Below, one piece after another: positions 1-8,365 of a stretch of 64,000 bases of DNA (its first letter is position 1; the number at the start of each line of letters is the position of its first letter). Made by a program: the position numbers and the translations under genes. The notes beneath the pieces are model-generated. The model made no database searches. It was not told the DNA's origin and saw nothing but the letters and a program-made list of their open reading frames with translations. Source of the DNA: Halocatena marina (GTDB lineage: Archaea > Halobacteriota > Halobacteria > Halobacteriales > Haloarculaceae); assembly GCF_025913575.1 (NCBI RefSeq), contig NZ_CP109785.1:2356001-2420000 (forward strand), written 5' to 3'.

Positions 1-342
1 TGTCTCTATCTCCACGTCGAGCCACCGTCGTACGAAAAAGAGCGTGCAATCGTCCGCCAGAAGGTGCCAGAACTCGACGGGGCGGTCGCCACCGAGGTGT
101 GTGCAATGACCCAGCGACTCCGTGAGGAACCGTTTTTGAAACAGCCCGGCGTTGCCGAGACCTTAGATTGGGCGCGTGCCGTCGCAGAACTCCGACAGGA
201 CGGCGACGGGCCGTTGTCGCTTTCGACCGTCGAGAATACGCTCGGTTGTCTCTTAAAGGAGGTCGAAGACATCCAACGCGTCGATGATTCCTTACTGTCG
301 GCGTTGCTGGAATCGGCGAGTGACGCCCGAGCAGAAGGATGA
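1..342 (+). CDS. MoxR/CoxD-type AAA+ ATPase, C-terminal part (cut by window start)
   Basis: The reading frame is open from base 1, so the N-terminus with the Walker motifs lies outside the window. About 113 residues remain. They look like the C-terminal helical lid of MoxR-family AAA+ ATPases (phrases such as YEKERAIVRQKVPELDG and FLKQPGVAETLDWARAVAEL). Its TGA stop overlaps the ATG of the next gene (ATGA), which encodes a VWA protein. MoxR plus VWA is the classic chaperone pair, and with the XdhC-like gene after it the set matches the CoxD-CoxE-CoxF/I maturation genes of molybdenum hydroxylases such as CO dehydrogenase or xanthine dehydrogenase. Family assignment rests on context and the C-terminal pattern only. 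Confidence 0.8.
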   Translation, partial: CLYLHVEPPSYEKERAIVRQKVPELDGAVATEVCAMTQRLREEPFLKQPGVAETLDWARAVAELRQDGDGPLSLSTVENTLGCLLKEVEDIQRVDDSLLSALLESASDARAEG

Positions 343-1652
343 ACGGCCCGTTTTCCGGAGAAGGCAGCGAGAACACCGACCCCAATCAGAACGGGACGAT
401 CGATGTGGTCGCGGCGCGAGATACAGTGCTGTCCGCACTGCTCGGATTCTGTCGGGTGCTCAGACAGTCGGGGGTGAACGTTCCCGCAAACGCAGCAATA
501 ACGGCTGCACGGGCGCTCGTGACAGTCGGGTTCGACGATAAAGAGCGCGTACGCGCTGCGCTTCGGGCGTCTCTTATCTCACGGCAAGCAGATATCGCCA
601 CGTTCGACCGGCTGTTTCCCGAGTTCTGGCGACGACTGACTGCCGGACTCGACATTAGCGACGGACCAGATCGTCCGGACGAACCAGATGGGCAGCTCGC
701 TCCCCTCACCACCCGGGAAGCAGCTACGAGCGACACTAACAGGAACGCTGTCAGCGACGAGTCTGCACAAGAGAGCATTTCGCGGTGGACAAAATCATCA
801 GGAACAACCACCGAATCAGAAAACGAATCGGAGACAACGACGACCGCACGCTACAGCCCAACGGGACACTCAGAGCCGGTGTCCATCGAGACGACAGTCC
901 GGCACACAGAGCTCGATCGGGCAGTACGCAGACTGACGCTTGCTATCGGAGGGCTGCGTGACCGACGGTGGAGTCAAACGGGAACAGACCACGCATACGC
1001 TCGAAGAGCGCTCAGAGAGAGTATATCGACAGGAGGGACGGTCGTTTCGCTGCCACAGCGCGACCGTGCCGAACGCGCGGTCCGTGCCGTGTTGCTCGTC
1101 GATGTGAGCCGATCAGTGCTCGATATCGTCGATCGCTCCTTTCTCATTCGATTTCTGCACGCGGTGTCTACAGCATGGCGTCAGGTTCGGGTGTTCTTCT
1201 TCGATACGAACATCCGTGATGTGACTGAGCCGTTTCACGCCCCGACTGACGAGGCGGCGGTTGATGCGCTCAGACGCGCTGAAACCGAGTGGGGTGGAGG
1301 AACCCGCATTGGAAACGCACTCGATGTGGTTAGGCACGAACATCCAGATGCGATTGACCGTCGGACGGTCGTCTTCATCGTGAGCGATGGACTCGAGATG
1401 GGTGATGTTGATCGTCTCGAAGAAGGGATGGTGTGGCTGTCACACAAAGCCCGTCGTTCGTTCTGGCTCAATCCCCTTGCGGTCTCGCCCGCTTACGAAC
1501 CAACAGCACGGGGGATGGCAGCAGCACTGCCCTACACCGACGGGCTGTTCGCGTTCAGCGGTCCGAGCGATCTTGCAGAGATCGCTCGACAGCTCGAACT
1601 CGACCGACGCTCGATTGGCTACGAGCACGATCCGAGACGGACCGATGCATGA
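339..1652 (+). CDS. VWA-domain protein, CoxE-like
   Basis: 437 residues. The start is the ATG overlapping the stop of the MoxR-type gene, which implies translational coupling. The N-terminal 110 residues form the helical CoxE-type region; residues about 110-190 are a low-complexity acidic, Thr/Ser-rich linker; the C-terminal 190 residues form a von Willebrand A domain. The MIDAS motif is visible as DVSRS near residue 254, with GGGTRIGNALD and VFIVSDG further on. CoxE proteins work with the CoxD ATPase to insert the copper/sulfur ligand or mature the Mo active site. The assignment to the CoxE family is firm; which hydroxylase it serves cannot be seen here. Confidence 0.85.
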   Translation: MNGPFSGEGSENTDPNQNGTIDVVAARDTVLSALLGFCRVLRQSGVNVPANAAITAARALVTVGFDDKERVRAALRASLISRQADIATFDRLFPEFWRRLTAGLDISDGPDRPDEPDGQLAPLTTREAATSDTNRNAVSDESAQESISRWTKSSGTTTESENESETTTTARYSPTGHSEPVSIETTVRHTELDRAVRRLTLAIGGLRDRRWSQTGTDHAYARRALRESISTGGTVVSLPQRDRAERAVRAVLLVDVSRSVLDIVDRSFLIRFLHAVSTAWRQVRVFFFDTNIRDVTEPFHAPTDEAAVDALRRAETEWGGGTRIGNALDVVRHEHPDAIDRRTVVFIVSDGLEMGDVDRLEEGMVWLSHKARRSFWLNPLAVSPAYEPTARGMAAALPYTDGLFAFSGPSDLAEIARQLELDRRSIGYEHDPRRTDA

Positions 1653-1735
1653 TCGGAACGATCGCTGTGCACGAAGCTGGCGGAGGTCGGGAAAGAGTCA
1701 TTACTCACCACGAACTAGTATGTTACTAGAGAACA

Positions 1736-2938
1736 ATGAGCGCAAGTAACTGGAGTGTACCGGAAACGGAGGTGCTCGCTGCCGCCCGTGAAGTACTTGA
1801 GGCAGATCGGCCTGCTGCGCTGGCGACGGTCGTCGACGTGCGTGGGAGTGCGTATCGCCGCCCTGGCGCGAAGATGATCATTCCCGAAGACGGTGGCGGA
1901 ATCGGGAGCGTCACAGCTGGCTGTCTCGAAGAGGACGTTCGGTCGCTTGCCACTGATGTGCTCGCTGCGGGAGAACCACGCGTCGAGACGTTCGATCTAA
2001 TGGGCGATGATGATGTCTGGGGACTCGGTGTCGGATGTAACGGAGTGATCGATATCCTCATCGAACCACTGTCCGAACAGTATCGACCAGTCCTCTCTGC
2101 GTTCGCAGCCGGGAACAACATCGCCGTTTGTACCGTCCTCGACAGCACCGATCGGGCACAAAGCATACAGGATGGAGCAGTGTATCTCGGTGATCGAGCG
2201 TATTGTGAACCAGCGCCAGCAACATTCGACCGCGTATCGGGAGCGTGGCCGGACTGGCTTGTCCGAGCTGTTCGGGAACCAGCCGAAACGCTCGCTTCGC
2301 GTGGGAAGGCAGAGACGGTAACGGTCGAACGCAAAGCAAGCGACGGAAGTGAAAACACAGAGCACGCGACAGTGTTCATCGACGGTGTGGCCGCACCACC
2401 AGAGCTGTTCGTGTTCGGCACCGGTCACGACGTTGAGCCAGTCTGTGAACTAGCGAAAAATGCGGACTTTCGCGTGACAGTGGTCGGATTTCGTGGCGCA
2501 AGTGCGACCGAAGATCGGTTCCCGGCTGCCGATCGTGTGGTGTCAACGTCTCCGGGACGACTCCGAGAGGATCTCACCTTCAATGAAAACACCTACGCTG
2601 TCGTAATGACACACAACTTTATTGATGATCGTCTGACTGTGGACGAACTACTCTCGACAAACGTTCCGTACATCGGTCTCATGGGGCCACGCGAACGTTT
2701 CGAGGAGATGCAAGACGATTTCGCCGAAGAGGAACAGGCCAAGACTCCCAACGAACTACAGAATCTCTACACTCCCGCCGGACTCGACCTCGGTGGTGAT
2801 ACTCCGTACCAAATAGCCCACAGCATTGTTTCAGAGCTACTTGTAGTTGATAATAACCGGGCACCGCGACACCTCAAAGCCCGTGAGGGACCAATCCACG
2901 AGCGCGTGACACTTGGTTCACCACAATCAGACGACTAA
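1736..2938 (+). CDS. XdhC/CoxI family molybdenum-hydroxylase maturation protein
   Basis: 400 residues with the two family domains. An N-terminal XdhC_CoxI domain (about residues 18-110) holds ATVVDVRGSAYRRPGAKM and GSVTAGCLEEDV; the conserved Cys of AGCLE is present, as is VGCNGVIDILIEPL. A C-terminal Rossmann-like XdhC_C domain (about 220-380) holds LFVFGTGHD, VVMTHNF, YIGLMGPRER and the late GLDLGGDTP. XdhC binds and protects sulfurated molybdenum cofactor before insertion into xanthine dehydrogenase-type enzymes. It follows the CoxD/CoxE pair after an 83-bp gap on the same strand, so one operon is likely. The final exposed tail is charged and variable. Confidence 0.9.
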   Translation: MSASNWSVPETEVLAAAREVLEADRPAALATVVDVRGSAYRRPGAKMIIPEDGGGIGSVTAGCLEEDVRSLATDVLAAGEPRVETFDLMGDDDVWGLGVGCNGVIDILIEPLSEQYRPVLSAFAAGNNIAVCTVLDSTDRAQSIQDGAVYLGDRAYCEPAPATFDRVSGAWPDWLVRAVREPAETLASRGKAETVTVERKASDGSENTEHATVFIDGVAAPPELFVFGTGHDVEPVCELAKNADFRVTVVGFRGASATEDRFPAADRVVSTSPGRLREDLTFNENTYAVVMTHNFIDDRLTVDELLSTNVPYIGLMGPRERFEEMQDDFAEEEQAKTPNELQNLYTPAGLDLGGDTPYQIAHSIVSELLVVDNNRAPRHLKAREGPIHERVTLGSPQSDD

Positions 2939-3037
2939 TCGAACCGGGATACAGATTCGTTCGATCACCCACGTATCGATCAAACAACCATATGTTATTT
3001 CCTAACCCATTTTTGTCGTGGCCACACAATTAAACAC

Positions 3038-3583
3038 ATGAACCGACGCAAACTTCTCAAAAGTGTTGCTGGGGGCGTCACACTCGGACTAGCGGGATGT
3101 ATTGCTCGTCAGAGCAGCACCGATGCAACCAATGGAAACGAGACGACGAACAACTCGGAAGACAAAACTGACCACGAAAACCGAACTGAGAACGAGGGAT
3201 CCGGTACTGATACCGATTCTGATGGAACCCAATCAGGAAAGCAGCAATCGACACTTGCAAAAAAATCGTTCAACGTTGTCTCGAGTGGGTGTGGGAAGGA
3301 AAAAATAGAGACCAACGCCTCGTTCGAGGGGCGCACTGTTCAGGTTACAGGAACAATCAGTGGATCGAACTCCTGCTATACAGCTGAGCTGAAGGATGTA
3401 ACACTCGAACAGGATACCCTGACCGTGAGGATTCGGTCGTTCGAGAATAAGAACAACGAACTCTGTTCGATGTGCCTATCAAATATCGAATATAACACCA
3501 CGTGCACCTTCGAAGACGAGCTTCCAAACCGAGTCGTCGTCGTCCACAATGGCAAGGAAGCCATGAGCAAACGACGATCATAA
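3038..3583 (+). CDS. Secreted lipoprotein, function unknown
   Basis: 181 residues. The N-terminus reads MNRRKLLKSVAGG followed by GLAGC: a twin-arginine signal ending in a lipobox, so the mature protein is probably lipid-anchored at Cys-21 outside the membrane. An acidic Asn/Glu/Asp/Ser/Thr linker follows (about residues 25-72), typical of haloarchaeal lipoproteins. The C-terminal domain (about 78-175) is small, beta-rich and has five cysteines (SSGCGKE, SNSCYTAE, LCSMCLSN, TTCTF), which suggests disulfides or a metal site. I do not recognise the family. Confidence 0.75.
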   Translation: MNRRKLLKSVAGGVTLGLAGCIARQSSTDATNGNETTNNSEDKTDHENRTENEGSGTDTDSDGTQSGKQQSTLAKKSFNVVSSGCGKEKIETNASFEGRTVQVTGTISGSNSCYTAELKDVTLEQDTLTVRIRSFENKNNELCSMCLSNIEYNTTCTFEDELPNRVVVVHNGKEAMSKRRS

Positions 3584-3676
3584 CTCCATTGCTGCAGATC
3601 TGAATTGACCGATTTTCGATATAACACAAGCTAGTTCGAATTTGATTGGTAAAAGATTATTTGATGCGAATCGGTC

Positions 3677-3692
3677 TTTTGGTTGGCCAAAA
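3677..3692. promoter_or_regulatory. Palindromic iron-box-like operator upstream of dpsA
   Basis: TTTTGGTTGGCCAAAA is an inverted repeat with 6-bp arms. It lies 56-71 bp before the dpsA ATG and just upstream of a TATA-like CTTTAAGT (about 3714-3721). Two near-identical 16-mers lie at 4542-4557 and 4568-4583. The shared pattern TTWGGYTGGCC resembles DtxR/IdeR/SirR metal-regulator boxes (known half-site TTAGG). The regulator itself is not in the window; binding is inferred. Confidence 0.5.
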
Positions 3693-3747
3693 AATATTTC
3701 CCAGTTTGAGAATCTTTAAGTAGGAAGCGTGAGTATTCAGAGGTGTA

Positions 3748-4296
3748 ATGAGCACCCAAGAAGAGCGAATTCGTCAGAAGAAGGGTGACGTCGAAGAGAA
3801 TGCACTGCGCATCGACACAGATCGCGCAGAGCAGATCATCGACGCGCTCAACACAGACCTAGCAAACTCGTACGTTCTATACCACCAGCTAAAAAAGCAC
3901 CACTGGAACGTCGAAGGTGCAGAGTTCCTCGAACTGCACCGCTTCCTCGAAGAAGCGTACGAAACGGTCGAAGAAGGAGCAGACGAGATTGCAGAGCGTG
4001 CTCAGGCTCTTGGTGGGGTTCCGGTTGCAGGACCATCTGCACAAGAAGAGCGCGCGACGGTCACGTTCGAAGGGGAAGACGTGTACGACGTTCGACTGTC
4101 GCTCAGAAACGATCTTGAGATATACGGTGACATCATCGAGTCACTCCGCGATCACATCGAACTCAGTGACAATCTTGGCGACTTCGCGACGAGTGAGATG
4201 TTGCGCGAGATTCTCGTCGAGGTCGAAGAGGATGCACACCACATCGAACACTACCTCGAAGACGACACCCTCGTCCTCGAAGAAGCAACTCACTGA
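3748..4296 (+). CDS. dpsA: DNA starvation/iron storage protein DpsA
   Basis: 182 residues, the usual length of halobacterial DpsA. It is a four-helix ferritin-like protein. The ferroxidase signature is visible at residues about 48-75: LKKHHWNVEGAEFLELH followed by RFLEEAYE, giving the conserved His, His, Asp/Glu and Glu ligands shared between dodecamer subunits. Dps proteins oxidise Fe(II) with peroxide, store the iron as ferric mineral and protect DNA. The start is the ATG at 3748, preceded by GAGGTG. A TATA-like CTTTAAGT about 30 bp upstream and a palindromic iron-box-like motif just above it suggest control by iron, as known for halobacterial dpsA. Monocistronic; the neighbours on both sides are separated or opposite. 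Confidence 0.95.
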   Translation: MSTQEERIRQKKGDVEENALRIDTDRAEQIIDALNTDLANSYVLYHQLKKHHWNVEGAEFLELHRFLEEAYETVEEGADEIAERAQALGGVPVAGPSAQEERATVTFEGEDVYDVRLSLRNDLEIYGDIIESLRDHIELSDNLGDFATSEMLREILVEVEEDAHHIEHYLEDDTLVLEEATH

Positions 4297-4392
4297 GAGA
4301 CAGTAGTTGCCAGACCACGGATCGATTTCTTCTCGGGTTGTTTGCGGTTTCGGTTCGTTCCTTAGTAATATGAGAACATCGAGGCTACGAAC

Positions 4393-4533
4393 TCATCGTT
4401 CGAGGTCAACGACGAGATCCGTCGCGATCCACGCATCGTGATTGCCCGATTCGACGAAAACGGTCTTCTCCGGTGCGGTAGCGTGTGTAGTGATGATAGC
4501 CTCGGTGTCGTCAGCCGTCGGCAGAGTGGCCAT
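4393..4533 (-). CDS. Small acidic haloarchaeal protein, DUF7331-like
   Basis: A 46-residue ORF starting at the ATG complement of 4531-4533 and ending at 4393. The sequence has a short acidic N-terminus, then KTVFVESGNHDAWIATDL and a VVDLER end. The pattern of a strand, GNxDAWI and D-hydrophobic termini is what I recall for the small haloarchaeal DUF7331 group; that family name is from memory and unproven. Two copies of an iron-box-like motif lie directly upstream (4542-4557 and 4568-4583), shared with dpsA, so this gene may respond to iron. Function unknown. Confidence 0.6.
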   Translation of the reverse strand: MATLPTADDTEAIITTHATAPEKTVFVESGNHDAWIATDLVVDLER

Positions 4534-4541
4534 TATCGGTG

Positions 4542-4557
4542 ATTAGGCTGGCCTAAA
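4542..4557. promoter_or_regulatory. Iron-box-like palindrome upstream of the small 4393-4533 gene
   Basis: ATTAGGCTGGCCTAAA contains TTAGGC-TG-GCCTAA, a palindrome with 6-bp arms whose outer half-sites TTAGG/CCTAA equal those of the DtxR/IdeR consensus. It begins 9 bp from the start codon of the minus-strand gene, where a bound repressor would block a leaderless transcript. Same motif family as the dpsA site at 3677-3692. Confidence 0.5.
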
Positions 4558-4567
4558 GTCAAAAACG

Positions 4568-4583
4568 TTTTGGTTGGCCTAGA
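4568..4583. promoter_or_regulatory. Second iron-box-like motif copy
   Basis: TTTTGGTTGGCCTAGA shares its first 12 bases exactly with the dpsA site (3677-3688). It lies 26 bp from the palindrome at 4542 and overlaps the stop codon of the gene ending at 4579. Less symmetric than the other two copies. Confidence 0.35.
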
Positions 4584-5211
4584 CCGGAAGCCAATCTGTG
4601 AGAATATCGTCCTCCGTGAGATGCCAACGGTGTTTCCCGGGACTGAGTTCGATGAGAATATCGAACTGGGGCATGAGTTCCGAAACAACCTCACACTCAA
4701 GTTCGACCGGGAGGTGAAAATGTCCCATTCCATTGGTCTCGCCGATTCGTTCGGTGACGGTATCGAGAAACGACTCAATTCCATTTGTCCCGTACATGTC
4801 GACGAGGGGTCGGAGCGAATCGACACAGACGCGCAGTTCTCCCGGCGAGAGTCCCTCCGCAGCAGCGTCAAAGTCATCAATTGCACTGAGCATCTCTCTC
4901 TCTAACGCTGAGACGTCCAGTGGACTCGATGCGTTTGCACTGATTGCGGCGCTGCGCATTGCAGGACGATGATCGATGACCCGATAGGTGTCCGCATCAG
5001 TCGTCTCTGAACATCGGGTACCGACCCCGTAGCTGTCGGTCGCAACGACCAATCGCCATCGGGATTCAGCGTCTGCAGTCCCCATCAACTGGCGAGAGAG
5101 TTCGAGGTGCGTCCCATCACGAACCGGGCCGGCGATGAGCAGATTACACCCGCGCTGCTTGAGGGCCGAAAGCGAACGAGCGAATGCTCTTGTTTCATTC
5201 TCCCCATCCAT
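4579..5211 (-). CDS. DUF7504-type haloarchaeal protein
   Basis: 210 residues. The N-terminal half looks like a simplified RecA/KaiC-type Rossmann layer: LKQRGCNLLIAGPVRDGTHL, then WRLVVATDSYG and a strand with VIDHR. No Walker A lysine loop is visible, so ATP binding is doubtful. The C-terminal half, with LRVCVDSLRPLVDMYG and GMGHFHLPVE, resembles the region before Walker B-like segments in haloarchaeal DUF7504 proteins, often encoded beside signal-transduction genes. The start ATG at 5211 fits with an AT-rich promoter region upstream. Function unknown. Confidence 0.6.
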   Translation of the reverse strand: MDGENETRAFARSLSALKQRGCNLLIAGPVRDGTHLELSRQLMGTADAESRWRLVVATDSYGVGTRCSETTDADTYRVIDHRPAMRSAAISANASSPLDVSALEREMLSAIDDFDAAAEGLSPGELRVCVDSLRPLVDMYGTNGIESFLDTVTERIGETNGMGHFHLPVELECEVVSELMPQFDILIELSPGKHRWHLTEDDILTDWLPV

Positions 5212-5312
5212 CCTAATGATACACAGTACTACCTGTATATATTATAAACTTTCTGGAAGCATCAAAGTCGCACTTCCGATACGTGTTTCACTTCGGGGAG
5301 TAGAGTACCTGT

Positions 5313-6005
5313 ATGAGCCGGCGTCACGATGATGATCTCGACGAACTGCTCTCGGAGCTCTCGGGGACACTCTCGGAGTTACAAGACGTTCTCGCTGATG
5401 AAGAACGCCACCGTCAGCCCCGTGATCAGCACCAGGCACGGGAGCGACGTCGTCCGCCATCACCGAGACGGTTTCTTCGATTTACCGAAGAGCACACGAT
5501 TCCAACGCTCATCTCACTTCTGGAGACGAATATTCGCGCGCTCGAACTTCTCCAAGGATTGCTTCGACTCGTCAATGGCCGCGACGATGGACGGCAATCT
5601 GATTCGACGCCATTCAAAACCAGTCGGCGTGTTCGAACGACTGGCCGTCGCACGCTCGATACACTGGATGATGCCCTTTCGGATCTGCAAGGCGCATTAG
5701 ACGGAGAACCAACTGACTCCGAAGCCCGCACTCTCTTAGATGATGCCCGTGCACTCCGCGAGGAGATTGATACACAGCTCACTGGCGCGAGGACAGAACA
5801 AAGTCGTTCGAACAGTAGAGACCGAGATCAAGATCAAGACCGAGAACAGTCTCAAGGTCAAGAAGACGATGGCGTCATCACGATCGACGTTGAAGAAGAG
5901 ACAGACAGTGATGAGAATGAAGACACTGACGAGCTAAGCGTCGACGACGAGCTCGATACGATCAAGCGTGAGCTCCGAGATGACGACGATCAAGGACATG
6001 ATTGA
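5313..6005 (+). CDS. Conserved haloarchaeal protein, DUF7547-like
   Basis: 230 residues. The N-terminal part is helical: DELLSELSGTLSELQDVLAD, then FLRFTEEHTIPTLISLLE and RALELLQGLLRL, a conserved amphipathic pair seen in a haloarchaeal family of unknown function (DUF7547 by memory). A second helical segment follows (LDTLDDALSDLQGALDG). The last 60 residues are very acidic and repetitive (Arg/Asp/Gln then Asp/Glu runs) and probably disordered. No enzyme motifs. It precedes aglJ on the same strand by about 100 bp, but no functional link is evident. Confidence 0.6.
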   Translation: MSRRHDDDLDELLSELSGTLSELQDVLADEERHRQPRDQHQARERRRPPSPRRFLRFTEEHTIPTLISLLETNIRALELLQGLLRLVNGRDDGRQSDSTPFKTSRRVRTTGRRTLDTLDDALSDLQGALDGEPTDSEARTLLDDARALREEIDTQLTGARTEQSRSNSRDRDQDQDREQSQGQEDDGVITIDVEEETDSDENEDTDELSVDDELDTIKRELRDDDDQGHD

Positions 6006-6113
6006 GCGATTGATGGTTTGAAGTACAGAAGCCGGAATGTATTCAGATACTCGGTGATCTATTATGAGAATAGAAAGTGAGATTTTTGCGCGTCGGGAAG
6101 CGAGGTGTGGATA

Positions 6114-7160
6114 ATGGCTATCACGGATGTATGTATCCTCATTCCGACATTTAACGAGGCTTCAACCATCGGTGGTGTCATCGACGGATTTACTGATCAA
6201 GGATACACGAACGTCCTCGTTATCGATGGCCGTTCGACCGATGGCACCCAAGAAATCGCCACAGAGCACGGTGCACGCGTCATCGAACAGCGGCGTTCTG
6301 GAAAGGGACAAGCGGTTCGTGAGGGGCTCGAATACATCGAGTCGTCGTACATCCTCATGATCGACGGGGATGCGACCTACGACCCAGCAGACGCAGACCA
6401 GCTCCTCAACCCGCTGGTTGAGGGACGGGCAGAACACGTCATCGGCAATCGATTCGCCAATATGGACGAACAGGCAATGAACCGACTCAATCAGTTCGGC
6501 AACCGGGTCATCAACGGGACGTTTGCGATGATCCACGGACGTGATTTCGGCGATATTCTCAGCGGGTACCGGGCGTTCACTCGTGAATCGCTCGAGCGAT
6601 TCGTCCTTACAGCTGATGGGTTCACGATCGAAACCGAACTCGCCGTTGCGTGCGTCAAACACCGGATTCCGACGGCTATTGTCCCAGTACAGTACCACCC
6701 GCGACCAGAATCATCAGAGACGAATCTCGATCCGTTCCGCGACGGAGGTCGTATCATCCACACGCTCTACAGCCTCGCTCGAACGAACAATCCGCTATTT
6801 TACTTTGGAAGCGTTGGAAGCGTAAGTATAGTTTCTGGGATTGCAATCGGTGCGTTCATTGGCTATGAATGGTACGTACATCACGTTTCTCACGAAGCGC
6901 TGGCAATCGTCTCGGCGTTTGCTATCCTTCTTGGGGTACAGCTGTTCATGTTCGGTGTACTCTCCGATATGGTCATTGCGGTGAATAGAGAACACACCCG
7001 ACAGGTCGAAGAGCTCGCTACCCAGCTCATCGAACCCGAAACCGAATCAGAGATTCATGCCGACTGGGATGAAACTATCGAGCAAACACAGAGCGAACAA
7101 AAAAGCCGAAGCTCCGAACGTGAAGAGAAACCCGATCAGGCGGTTGGAATCGACGATTAG
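6114..7160 (+). CDS. aglJ: AglJ-like dolichyl-phosphate hexose synthase (GT2)
   Basis: 348 residues from ATG 6114 (a GTG three codons earlier is possible, but homologues begin near MAxxDVCILIPT). The GT2 domain spans residues 4-215: ILIPTFNEASTIGGVI, VLVIDGRSTDGTQ, MIDGDATYDPADAD (the DxD-type metal/nucleotide site) and GNRFANMD. Two transmembrane segments follow (about 227-252 and 262-290), then a charged tail. AglJ loads the first hexose onto dolichol phosphate for N-glycosylation of the S-layer glycoprotein. Sequence match over IPTFNEA, GNRFA, HGRDFGDILSGYRAFTRES and NPLFYFGSVG is close. No other agl gene is nearby, consistent with aglJ often standing alone. Confidence 0.85.
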   Translation: MAITDVCILIPTFNEASTIGGVIDGFTDQGYTNVLVIDGRSTDGTQEIATEHGARVIEQRRSGKGQAVREGLEYIESSYILMIDGDATYDPADADQLLNPLVEGRAEHVIGNRFANMDEQAMNRLNQFGNRVINGTFAMIHGRDFGDILSGYRAFTRESLERFVLTADGFTIETELAVACVKHRIPTAIVPVQYHPRPESSETNLDPFRDGGRIIHTLYSLARTNNPLFYFGSVGSVSIVSGIAIGAFIGYEWYVHHVSHEALAIVSAFAILLGVQLFMFGVLSDMVIAVNREHTRQVEELATQLIEPETESEIHADWDETIEQTQSEQKSRSSEREEKPDQAVGIDD

Positions 7161-7486
7161 AACGGAATAAATGATCGGATCCGATCAAGAATCTTAGTTG
7201 GCCCGGCCTCACGGCGTTCCTCGAAAACCGGATGCAAGGCGTTCAGTAGTTCTCGTTTGCTCTCGAAGCGTTGCTTTGGAACCTGTTCGATCGCTTCATC
7301 GAGTGGCATCGTACTTCCAGCGGCATTGTAAGGAATGCCGACGGTGCCGAGCGAATCCCGAAGTGATTCTTTGGTCGTCGGGAACGAGATGTCTTCCTCA
7401 TCGAGATACGAATCGAGCGCAGCGATGCCAAATGCGATCGTATCTGGTTCCTCGCCAGTATTGCCTGTGGGTGGACGAACCGCCAT
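7157..7486 (-). CDS. Conserved small haloarchaeal protein (DUF5789/DUF2795-like)
   Basis: 109 residues when started at the ATG complement of 7484-7486 (MAVRPPTGNTG); the longer frame to 7558 adds a sequence with no family character. It is a compact mixed fold: IAFGIAALDSYLDEED, LGTVGIPYNAAG, FESKRELLNALHPVFEERR. I recall such proteins as haloarchaeal hypotheticals in the DUF5789/DUF2795 group, possibly nucleic-acid binding, but the assignment is weak. The 3' end overlaps the 3' end of aglJ by 4 bp (convergent). Confidence 0.6.
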   Translation of the reverse strand: MAVRPPTGNTGEEPDTIAFGIAALDSYLDEEDISFPTTKESLRDSLGTVGIPYNAAGSTMPLDEAIEQVPKQRFESKRELLNALHPVFEERREAGPTKILDRIRSFIPF

Positions 7487-7802
7487 TGGAAACGATACTG
7501 TCCCCGCGATTGAAAAGCTACTCCCTCTTCCATCTATTGATGTGTTTTGAACCAACAAATTTCAATTCATTTGAGAGTTATTATAACCTGGTTGTGGTTT
7601 CTTGCTGTGTGCTCTCCGTTCGTCGAGTCATCACAGGGTCGTCTGAGTGATTCGCTATTAGTAGCGAGCGGCCAGATTTGCCGTTGTATCGATCAGGTTC
7701 GGTGCGTAGACCGTACTCAATCCAACATTTTGTCACAGCACACACTCCAATCGCAGTTACGAGAGCACCCGATCATATATTGATGGAACGCAATTAGTGT
7801 GC

Positions 7803-8243
7803 ATGACCGACGAGATAGATTTGCGAGCGGCTAAGCGGGATGATATTGGTTATCTCAAATCACTTCTCAGAGAGAACGGACTCCCGGTAGATGATATCCC
7901 AGACGTATTCGACAGTCTCTCCGTTTGCACTATCGACGGGAAACGAGTTGGGGTTGGTGGATTCGAACAGTACGGTCAGGACGCACTCCTCCGTTCGGTG
8001 GCGATTGAAGAAGCAGAACGCAACAAGGGCTACGGGAAACTACTCTGTGAGCAGTTGCTCGCAGTGGCCCGTAGAAAGGGCGTCGCAACGATGTATCTCT
8101 TGACGACGACTGCGGATGAGTTCTTTCGCCAGCTTGAATTCAAGAACGTCGATCGAGACACTGTTCCAAGATCGATTCAACAGACGAGCGAATTCAGCGA
8201 TCTCTGTCCATCGACGGCGACCTGTCTGAAAAGGACCCTTTAG
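7803..8243 (+). CDS. GNAT acetyltransferase, ArsN2-like
   Basis: 146 residues from ATG 7803. The GNAT fold is clear: LRAAKRDDIGYLKSLLRENG, GVGGFEQYGQDALLRSVAIEEAERNKGYGKLL with the acetyl-CoA loop RNKGYG, YLLTTTADEFFRQLEFK, and the diagnostic tail VPRSIQQTSEFSDLCPSTATC. That tail and the YLLTTTA segment are typical of the family annotated ArsN2, commonly linked to arsenic operons; the physiological substrate is not settled. No arsenic gene lies next to it here, so the assignment is by sequence alone. Confidence 0.75.
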   Translation: MTDEIDLRAAKRDDIGYLKSLLRENGLPVDDIPDVFDSLSVCTIDGKRVGVGGFEQYGQDALLRSVAIEEAERNKGYGKLLCEQLLAVARRKGVATMYLLTTTADEFFRQLEFKNVDRDTVPRSIQQTSEFSDLCPSTATCLKRTL

Positions 8244-8365
8244 CGATCCTCGGACGCTCAGTTCCGTCACTCAATCACACGTGGCGTACCGACTACTTTC
8301 AGAATGAGATAAGATAGAAAGAAAACGGCGGATGATATATCTGGCTGGATTGATTTGTATATACC

